From Candidatus Latescibacterota bacterium (lineage in GTDB: Bacteria > Latescibacterota > UBA2968 > UBA8231): a stretch of 64,000 bases of DNA. Position numbers and translations under genes: made by a program. The stretch lies in contig JAJEIO010000002.1 of NCBI GenBank assembly GCA_022827835.1, positions 62,001 to 126,000 of the forward strand. The letters run 5' to 3'. Of this stretch, positions 19,283 through 25,329 are shown in pieces. Under the pieces are notes generated by a model. It saw only the letters and a program-made list of their open reading frames with translations. It was not told the origin of the DNA and did not search any database. Position 1 is the stretch's first letter. Each line of letters begins with the position of its first letter.

Positions 19283-20239
19283 ATGGAATCGACGCCGGGA
19301 CATTCTATCAAAGTAGTAGTGCGGCGGACCGGGCTTTCGGCCCATGTCATCCGCGTTTGGGAAAAGCGCTATCAAGCCGTGGTGCCCGCGCGGACGACGA
19401 CCAATAGACGGCTTTATTCGGACGAGGACATCGCGCGCCTACAATGGTTGCAACAGGCAGTACAGGCCGGACATAGCATTGGCCGCATCGCCCATCTTTC
19501 CACGCCCGAGCTGATGAAGCTGGTCCGCGCTGAGCAAGCAGCGGCACCGTTGGCTCAGAGGACGACCGATAAAGAGGACGAGAAAAAAGACCCCGGCGAA
19601 TTCCTCGAACGAGCCTTAGTCGCAGTGCAAGGGCTAGACGCAGTCTCGCTCAAAGAGCAATTGGTTCGCGCCTCCATAGCGCTGAGCCAGCAGCATCTGC
19701 TCGAAGAAGTGGTCCAGCCGCTTATGGAGCGCATCGGCCAGATGTGGCAGGAAGGCACCTTGAGAGTATCCGACGAACATATGGCTTCGGCCGTGGTGCG
19801 CAGCTTTATCGGCAACATACAGGCCAGTTTCCAAGTATCGAAGGCTGCTCCCCACGTCGTCGCCACCACGCCCGCAGGGCAATTGCACGAGATGGGAGCT
19901 TTGCTCGCTACGGTCGTAGCCACGTCAGAGGGCTGGAATTCGACGTTTCTGGGCCCCAATCTACCGGCCGAAGAAATCGCCGGAGCCGCCGCGCAAAAGG
20001 GCGCTAAGGCCGTTCTCCTCAGCATAGTCTATCCGGGCGACGATCCCCATCTAGGCGGCGAGCTGGTCAAATTGCGCCGTCTGCTGGGCGACGACATAGC
20101 CCTGTTGGCCGGCGGCCGGGCCGCCCAGCACTACCGGCTTTTTCTCGATCAGGCTAGAGCCGTTACCCCAGCCAACCTGAGCGATTTGCGCGATTCCTTG
20201 CGTCTTTTGCGCCAAGAGACCATATCGGCCCAAGGCTAA
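19283..20239 (+). CDS. CarH-type transcriptional regulator: MerR DNA-binding domain plus cobalamin-binding domain
   Basis: 318 residues. The MerR-type winged helix spans 8-75 (HVIRVWEKRYQAVVPARTTTNRRLYSDEDIARL is the usual helix-turn-helix and wing, here split at Arg37). Residues 105-195 form the B12-binding helical cap with the exact Wx9EH motif (Trp155, Glu165, His166) of adenosylcobalamin photoreceptors. The Rossmann domain has His202 in QLHEMG as the expected lower cobalt ligand (family motif E/D-x-H-x-x-G, here Gln first). CarH repressors bind DNA in the dark with AdoCbl and release it in light. It sits between two TonB receptors and beside a cfa remnant, a gene type often controlled by light in other bacteria. 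Confidence 0.88.
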   Translation: MESTPGHSIKVVVRRTGLSAHVIRVWEKRYQAVVPARTTTNRRLYSDEDIARLQWLQQAVQAGHSIGRIAHLSTPELMKLVRAEQAAAPLAQRTTDKEDEKKDPGEFLERALVAVQGLDAVSLKEQLVRASIALSQQHLLEEVVQPLMERIGQMWQEGTLRVSDEHMASAVVRSFIGNIQASFQVSKAAPHVVATTPAGQLHEMGALLATVVATSEGWNSTFLGPNLPAEEIAGAAAQKGAKAVLLSIVYPGDDPHLGGELVKLRRLLGDDIALLAGGRAAQHYRLFLDQARAVTPANLSDLRDSLRLLRQETISAQG

Positions 20240-20265
20240 AAGCGCCTGATCAACAGGTAAAACAA

Positions 20266-20472
20266 TTGACAGATAGGGATCGAATGGAACCCTGTGGATG
20301 CTCGCTATTCATCCACATCTTCGTCCATCGCCTCTACGCATACACCTTTGCCGCCGAAGGTGAAGAAAACTGGATGGAGCGTTACTTTTTTACCGGCGGC
20401 ATCATGCCCTCCGACGATCTACTGCACTACTTCCAGGATGACCTAGTCCTAAGAGGTGCAACAAAGGGGTAA
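20266..20472 (+). pseudogene. C-terminal remnant of a cyclopropane-fatty-acyl-phospholipid synthase family methyltransferase
   Basis: A 68-codon frame contains IHIFVHRLYAYTF, ENWMERYFFTGGIMPSDD and LLHYFQDDLVL. These match the conserved stretch near the C-terminus of CFA-synthase-like SAM methyltransferases (H.F.HR..Y.F, W..RYFFTGG.MPSDDLL..FQ.DL). The whole SAM-binding core is missing, and the frame ends shortly after in unrelated residues (RGATKG). It is therefore a decayed gene. Complete relatives are often next to MerR-B12 regulators, which suggests a former light-responsive operon. Apart from this remnant, the 300 bases between the flanking genes show nothing. Confidence 0.65.
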
Positions 20473-20540
20473 CGGCAGGGCGGATTTAGGGGTTAAAAGG
20501 AAGTGGTAGGTATCGCATTATCGTTTTAAACGGAGAAAGA

Positions 20541-22787
20541 ATGGCAATTATTAGATATTGGATGGTGGCTCTATTGGTGGCCATGCCTTTGGCGGCCCAG
20601 ACTCCAAGTGCCACTTTGAGCGGTTTTGTCACCGACGCCGACAACGGCGAAGCCCTGATCTTGGCGGTCGTCGTAGTGGAGGAGCTTCAGCTCGGAGCGA
20701 CCAGCAACAACAGCGGCTACTACGCCATCAAGCAAGTGCCGGCTGGCACGCACGTGGTGAACACGTCGCACATCGGCTACCAAACCCGGTGGGACACGCT
20801 GAGTTTTAGCGCCGACGAGGCCGTGCGGCTCGACGTGGCGCTGGTGCCCAAGCCAGTGGACATTGGCGAAGAGGTCGTGGTGGAGGCCGAGCGCCGCGAA
20901 GAGCTAGAGCAAGCCACCCAGAGCAGTTTTATCGCCCTGCAGGTCGAGCCGTTGCAGCAAATGCCAGCCATTGGCGAGGCCGATCTGCTCCGCAGCTTGC
21001 AACTGCTGCCGGGCATCCAGTCGGCGTCCGATGTCAGCAGCGGCCTGTACGTGCGCGGCGGTGGCCCCGACCAAACGGCCATCCTCCTCGACCACATCCC
21101 TCTGTACAACCCCTCCCACCTGTTCGGCTTCTTCTCGACCTTCAACCCCGACGCCATCAAGGACGTCCAGCTATACAAAGGAGCCTATCCGGCTGCGTAC
21201 GGCCGCACGCTCGGGGCAGTACTCGACGTGAGCAACCGCGAGGGCAATCGGCAGCGCTTCAGCGGCCGGGGCGGCATCAGCTTAATCGCGAGCCGCTTGC
21301 TGGCCGAAGGGCCGGTGGGGCAAGGCTCGTGGATGATGGCTGGCCGTCGCACGTACTTGGAACCCGTGCTCAGCGCCGTTCGCTCTCGCGGGGTGGACAT
21401 CCCCTTGAACTATTACTTCTACGACTTCAACGGCAAAGTCAACCAGCGGTGGGGCGACGACACCTTTACCATGAGCACGTACTGGGGCCAAGACGATCTA
21501 CAATGGGAGGACCTAGAAGACGAGACGTCCTTCGCCAATTTGCGATGGGGCAACCGCGCCGTGACCGCGCGCTGGACGCGGGTGTTCTCGCCGACCTTGT
21601 TCGGGCACTTCATGGCCGCCGGCTCGTCGTACGAAAACATCCTCTCGTTTAGTTTCTTCGACACGCCGTTCAGCGTTACCAACAGCATCCGCGATTGGTC
21701 GCTCAAGGGCGACGTGGATTACTTCGCCAACCGCGACCACACTCTCACCCTCGGCTTTCTAGCCACCCTGTTCGAGTTCGACTATTCCCAGTCCTTCAAC
21801 CAAGAAGAAGAGACCTTATACCAGAAGTCAGTGTTGGCCTCAGCCTACGTCCAAGACGAGTGGCAGGCCGGGCCTACTACGCGGCTGCGGCTCGGGGGAC
21901 GAGGCACTTATTTCAGCGTTGGGGATCGTCTGCACTTTGCGCCGAGGCTATCCCTCAGCCGCGCCCTCAGCGAAAACGTCCGCGTCAAGGCCGCCGCGGG
22001 GATGTACCGCCAGTACCTGCAATTGATCACCACCGAAACCTTCAGCGGCGGCGATTTTTGGGTGCCGCTCGACGACACCGTCGAGCCGGGCCGCTCTTAT
22101 CAGGGGGTGATAGGCACTGAGTGGAACCCCTCGCGGCGCTACCAGCTCTCCGTGGAGGCCTACTACACCGACTTGGCCAATCTGGTGGTGCTGGACAACG
22201 CAGTGGCCGTCGATAACGAAGGCACGCGCTCAGATGACATATTCAAAAGCGGGGGCAGCGGCTGGGCCAGCGGAGTCGAAGTCTTTTTGCAGCGGCGCAC
22301 CGGAGCACTCACCGGCTGGATAGGCTATACGTTGGGCTGGACGCGGCGCACCTTCCCCGAGCTAAACCGTGGACGCGCCTTTCCCCCCAAGTACGACCGC
22401 CGCCACGATCTGTCTTTTGTGATCTCGTACAACTTGGGAAAATGGCGTCTTGGCTCGAATCTCGTGTACGCCACCGGACAAGCCTTCACCCCGGCCTCGG
22501 CTCGCTATTCGCTGCGTCAGCCAACCACAGGAAAGGTGGCAGACTACGTGCTATCAGCCGAGCGCAACAGTGCCCGCCTGCTGCCCTATCACCGTCTCGA
22601 TGCAAGCGCCAGCCGCAAGTTTGGGCTATGGGGTCTTGACGTCGAGTTCTTCTTGCAAATTTTCAATCTCTACAGCCGACGTAACGAGTGGTTCGTGCAG
22701 TTCGACACCAACAATCCCGAGACCGAGCCGGAGGTAATCAAGCAATTGCCCATCGTGCCGACGCTGGGTTTCAATTTTTCGTTTTAA
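20541..22787 (+). CDS. TonB-dependent outer-membrane receptor with N-terminal carboxypeptidase-regulatory-like domain (copy 2)
   Basis: 748 residues, ATG with GGAG just upstream. It is a close paralogue of the receptor at 16937: signal peptide (WMVALLVAMPLAAQ), SGFVTDADNGEALILAVV regulatory-like domain, plug with GLYVRGGGPDQTAILLDHIP, and a barrel ending LPIVPTLGFNFSF. Compared with copy 1 it keeps an extra segment after the regulatory domain (RREELEQATQSSFIALQ) and a longer extracellular loop near 655 (SLRQPTTGKVADYVLSA). The lipoprotein gene follows after 10 bases, so the pair likely forms a receptor plus surface-lipoprotein uptake complex. The ligand is unknown. B12 control would suit a nutrient linked to light or cobalamin, but that is speculation. 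Confidence 0.92.
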   Translation: MAIIRYWMVALLVAMPLAAQTPSATLSGFVTDADNGEALILAVVVVEELQLGATSNNSGYYAIKQVPAGTHVVNTSHIGYQTRWDTLSFSADEAVRLDVALVPKPVDIGEEVVVEAERREELEQATQSSFIALQVEPLQQMPAIGEADLLRSLQLLPGIQSASDVSSGLYVRGGGPDQTAILLDHIPLYNPSHLFGFFSTFNPDAIKDVQLYKGAYPAAYGRTLGAVLDVSNREGNRQRFSGRGGISLIASRLLAEGPVGQGSWMMAGRRTYLEPVLSAVRSRGVDIPLNYYFYDFNGKVNQRWGDDTFTMSTYWGQDDLQWEDLEDETSFANLRWGNRAVTARWTRVFSPTLFGHFMAAGSSYENILSFSFFDTPFSVTNSIRDWSLKGDVDYFANRDHTLTLGFLATLFEFDYSQSFNQEEETLYQKSVLASAYVQDEWQAGPTTRLRLGGRGTYFSVGDRLHFAPRLSLSRALSENVRVKAAAGMYRQYLQLITTETFSGGDFWVPLDDTVEPGRSYQGVIGTEWNPSRRYQLSVEAYYTDLANLVVLDNAVAVDNEGTRSDDIFKSGGSGWASGVEVFLQRRTGALTGWIGYTLGWTRRTFPELNRGRAFPPKYDRRHDLSFVISYNLGKWRLGSNLVYATGQAFTPASARYSLRQPTTGKVADYVLSAERNSARLLPYHRLDASASRKFGLWGLDVEFFLQIFNLYSRRNEWFVQFDTNNPETEPEVIKQLPIVPTLGFNFSF

Positions 22788-22797
22788 GGAGAAAGTC

Positions 22798-23730
22798 GTG
22801 CGCTACGTTTTTATCATCCTGTGCCTGACGGCCTGCGCTGCCGAGCGCCAGCCAGGAGATCTCTTCGGCTCGGTAGAAGAAGGCAGCGCGTTGGTGGTGG
22901 ACGGGATTCTGCTAGTTGATCAGACCCTGCCCGAATTGTTCGTGCGCCGCACCTTGCCTCCCGGCCAATTCTACAGTCAGGATGCGGCGGGGGTGCTTGA
23001 CGCCCAAGTGCGCGTCTTCCAAGGGGACCAGATCTTCGAGTACGCACCCGACTCGGCTACACCCGGCCGCTATCTGCCACCATCAGAGCCCCCCCAAGTG
23101 GACCCCCTGACCGAGTACCGGCTAGAAGTAGAAGTCGAGGGCAAGACGGTCCGGGCGAGCACCACCACGCCAGAGCGAGTGTGGGTGCGCCAAGCGGTTT
23201 TATTGGATGAAGACACCGAAGAAATCATGCGAACCCTCAAGTCATTTGCCGAGGTTGGGGACGAGGTGTACACGGCACCGGAGAATCAGCTTACTCATCT
23301 GGAGGGCATAATCGAACTCCACTTGGAAAAGGCGGGGGAAGCCTACCAAGCGGCGCTCTTCACCTTGGAAGAGGACGCTCAATTGCTCTACGAGGATTTC
23401 CCAGATATATACGACCGAACCCCGGAAGACTTGCGTGCCAACCAATCGCCCCCCTTCGCCGCCAGCGACGGAATCGTGCGCTGGCCGTGGTTCGCCGTAG
23501 TTTATACTGGTCGTTCTCTAATAAAGGTGTACGCAGTCGATCACAACTGGTTCGAGTACGCCCGCTCTAGCCCCGACCAGCAGGAACAGGGCGACTTTGG
23601 GGGGATGGCCGGCGACAATTTCGAGCGGCCGTTCTTTCAGGTAGAGGGAGGAATCGGGCTGTTCGGTTCGGCATCGGTGGATTCGGTGGGGTTTGTCGTT
23701 TTGCCGCGACAGGCCGAATCGTCTGATTGA
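22798..23730 (+). CDS. Outer-membrane lipoprotein of the DUF4249 type, partner of the TonB receptor
   Basis: 310 residues, GTG start with AAGGAG 7 bases upstream. The lipobox LTAC at residues 10-13 gives a lipidated Cys13. The mature N-terminal half is beta-rich: EGSALVVDGILLVDQTLPELFVRRT, then VLDAQVRVFQGDQIFEYAP and YRLEVEVEGKTVRASTTTP. This fits the DUF4249 pattern of proteins encoded directly after FCB-group TonB receptors. A role in capturing or gating the receptor ligand at the cell surface is inferred from position. The second half is acidic and unassigned. Confidence 0.65.
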   Translation: MRYVFIILCLTACAAERQPGDLFGSVEEGSALVVDGILLVDQTLPELFVRRTLPPGQFYSQDAAGVLDAQVRVFQGDQIFEYAPDSATPGRYLPPSEPPQVDPLTEYRLEVEVEGKTVRASTTTPERVWVRQAVLLDEDTEEIMRTLKSFAEVGDEVYTAPENQLTHLEGIIELHLEKAGEAYQAALFTLEEDAQLLYEDFPDIYDRTPEDLRANQSPPFAASDGIVRWPWFAVVYTGRSLIKVYAVDHNWFEYARSSPDQQEQGDFGGMAGDNFERPFFQVEGGIGLFGSASVDSVGFVVLPRQAESSD

Positions 23731-23745
23731 CCAGCCACAACCCGA

Positions 23746-23767
23746 GATATATACTATGATATATATC
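23746..23767 (+). promoter_or_regulatory. AT-rich palindrome upstream of vapBC (likely operator)
   Basis: GATATATA and TATATATC are perfect inverted 8-mers separated by 6 bases, 20 bases before the vapB start. This fits the operators bound by VapBC complexes for autorepression. TA-rich parts could also serve as the -10 box. Confidence 0.5.
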
Positions 23768-23787
23768 CTGCCACAGGAGGCACATCT

Positions 23788-24015
23788 ATGCAGACAGCAA
23801 AGTTGTTCAACAATGGCCGCAGCCAAGCCGTGAGGCTCCCGAAGGAATTTCGTTTCAGCGGAGACAATGTCTATATCAAAAAATACCAAGGCATTGTTAT
23901 GCTCTTGCCCAAGGAATCCCCTTGGGCCTCGCTCGTGGACAGCCTAGACCGCTTCTCCAGCGATTTTATGAACGAGAGAAATCAGCCCGATCAGCAGGAG
24001 AGAGCGTCTCTGTGA
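23788..24015 (+). CDS. vapB: VapB-type antitoxin (AbrB/MazE-like swapped-hairpin)
   Basis: 75 residues, ATG with AGGAGG upstream. The N-terminus TAKLFNNGRSQAVRLPKEFRF is the VapB signature of the SpoVT/AbrB DNA-binding fold. The acidic C-terminal tail (SLDRFSSDFMNERNQ) would wrap and inhibit the toxin. The stop overlaps the vapC start by 4 bases (GTGA), the usual arrangement for antitoxin-toxin coupling. It probably represses its own promoter through the palindrome at 23746. Confidence 0.88.
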   Translation: MQTAKLFNNGRSQAVRLPKEFRFSGDNVYIKKYQGIVMLLPKESPWASLVDSLDRFSSDFMNERNQPDQQERASL

Positions 24016-24416
24016 TCGATTTCCTGCTCGACACCGACATTTGCATCTACCTCATCAAGAGACAACCAGCGCAAGCCTTGGCCAGACTACAAGCCCTAGA
24101 TATCTCGCAAGTCGGAATCTCCACGATCACGCTGAGCGAATTGGAATACGGGGTCTCGAAGAGTTCGAAACCAGAGCAAAACAAGCTAGCTCTGGCTGAA
24201 TTTGTCGCCCCCTTGGAGATCATCGCTTACGGCGACGCGGCAGCAGCGCATTACGGTCGCATCAGAACCTTACTTGAGCGCCAAGGTACCCCGATTGGCC
24301 CGCTAGATACCCTGATCGCAGCGCATACATCAGCCCTCGGCTGTACCCTCGTGACGAATAACGACAGGGAGTTTTCTCGGATTCCCGATCTCGCGGTCGA
24401 GAATTGGACTAGTTGA
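24012..24416 (+). CDS. vapC: VapC-type PIN-domain ribonuclease toxin
   Basis: 134 residues from GTG at 24012, which overlaps the vapB stop; a longer frame starting at 23922 runs through vapB and is not the real start. PIN-domain acids: Asp7 in FLLDTDICIYLI, the Glu of ITLSELEYGV, Asp in GPLDTLIAAHT and Asp in TNNDREFSRI. VapC toxins cleave tRNA or rRNA and stop growth when the antitoxin is lost. The length and all four acidic positions are intact, so the pair looks functional. Confidence 0.92.
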   Translation: MIDFLLDTDICIYLIKRQPAQALARLQALDISQVGISTITLSELEYGVSKSSKPEQNKLALAEFVAPLEIIAYGDAAAAHYGRIRTLLERQGTPIGPLDTLIAAHTSALGCTLVTNNDREFSRIPDLAVENWTS

Positions 24417-24526
24417 CCTTGCCATCCTGCCAACAAGGACCAGCCACTCTTTCTATGGAGAACGCATCCCGACCAAAATGACCGCTCAATGCACCCCTAG
24501 GTACAGAGCTTATCCACCCTGCCTTA

Positions 24527-24586
24527 TGCCGGCGCAACGAATGGTTCATATTTAATCTCGATATCAACAACTGGGAGGAACAAAAA
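24527..24586 (+). pseudogene. C-terminal remnant of a third TonB-dependent receptor
   Basis: The frame reads CRRNEWFIFNLDINNWEEQKW. It matches the conserved tail YSRRNEWFVQFDTNNPE of the receptor at 20541-22787 (and YSRRNEWFLQLDSVDPE at 16937-19102). Only about 20 codons remain, with no final strand. It runs straight into the hicB ribosome site, so a deletion joined the two. Confidence 0.55.
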
Positions 24587-24885
24587 TGGAGACAGAATGC
24601 ATTCTCAGCGACTATCTTGAACAGGCCATGGAAGTTGCGGTTTACGACAAGTTGGATGACGGCACCTTCGCAGGGAGGATCCCACCATGCAAAGGTGTTC
24701 TCGCTTTTGGGACCACGCTGAAAGAATGTGAACGTTTATTGCGCTCCACTTTGGAGGACTGGTTGCTCCTCGGTCTTACGACCACTGAAAATCCCTCCAA
24801 CGCATCTGAATTTATTCCTCTCCCTGCGGCCTCCTGTCCGCCAGGTCCCGATCCATCAGAAAGAGGCCGTCGCGGCTTTCGATAA
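24586..24885 (+). CDS. Orphan HicB-like antitoxin, C-terminus apparently lost
   Basis: 99 residues, ATG with GGGAGGA upstream. Residues 15-70 have the HicB partial-RNase-H-like fold: VAVYDKLDDGTFAGRIPPCKGVLAFGTTLKECERLLRS as spaced motifs, then TLEDWLLLGL, the family hallmark. After residue 70 the sequence turns low-complexity and Pro/Arg-rich, because the frame runs antisense into the 3' end of the ferritin gene (74-base overlap). No hicA toxin lies on either side. It is most likely a stranded antitoxin fragment. Confidence 0.65.
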   Translation: METECILSDYLEQAMEVAVYDKLDDGTFAGRIPPCKGVLAFGTTLKECERLLRSTLEDWLLLGLTTTENPSNASEFIPLPAASCPPGPDPSERGRRGFR

Positions 24886-25315
24886 TCAGCTCCATGTCGC
24901 TGACGATATTGCGGACGATGGCTTCCTCTTCCACCTGCTCGTTGACGAACCACTGCATAAAGGTGTGTGTGGCGTGGTCGCGCTCGGCGAGAGCCTCATC
25001 TACTACCGCGTAGATTCGCTCGCTCAAAGCTCGCTCGCCTTCTAGAGCGAACTTGAAGGCGTCTAGCGGCGAGTCCCACTCGTTCTGTGGCGCAGCTAGG
25101 GCCTGCAAGCGCACGCGGCCATCGCGGTCGTTGATGAAAGCGTAGATTCTTTCCGCGTGCATCAGTTCCTCTTGGTATTGGATCTTCATCCAGTGGGCAA
25201 AACCATTGAGCTCGAGGTCCTCGAAATAAGCCGCTAGCGACAAATACGTATAGGCCGAGGCAAACTCGGAATTGAGCTGATCATTAAGTGCCTGTTGAAG
25301 TTTTTCGTTAAGCAT
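24812..25315 (-). CDS. Ferritin (FtnA-type iron storage protein)
   Basis: 167 residues, the normal bacterial ferritin length, with AGGAGAAG upstream. The four-helix bundle has ferroxidase ligands in NSEFASAYTYLSLAAYFE, YQEELMHAERIYAFINDR, LEGERALSERIY and WFVNEQVEEEAIVRNI. It oxidises Fe(II) and stores iron as a 24-mer in the cytoplasm. It is probably the last gene of a minus-strand run with the NagB/PIG-L gene 14 bases upstream, although the functions are unrelated. Its 3' end overlaps the orphan hicB, convergent. Confidence 0.93.
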   Translation of the reverse strand: MLNEKLQQALNDQLNSEFASAYTYLSLAAYFEDLELNGFAHWMKIQYQEELMHAERIYAFINDRDGRVRLQALAAPQNEWDSPLDAFKFALEGERALSERIYAVVDEALAERDHATHTFMQWFVNEQVEEEAIVRNIVSDMELIIESRDGLFLMDRDLADRRPQGEE

Positions 25316-25329
25316 CTTCTCCTCCTTGA

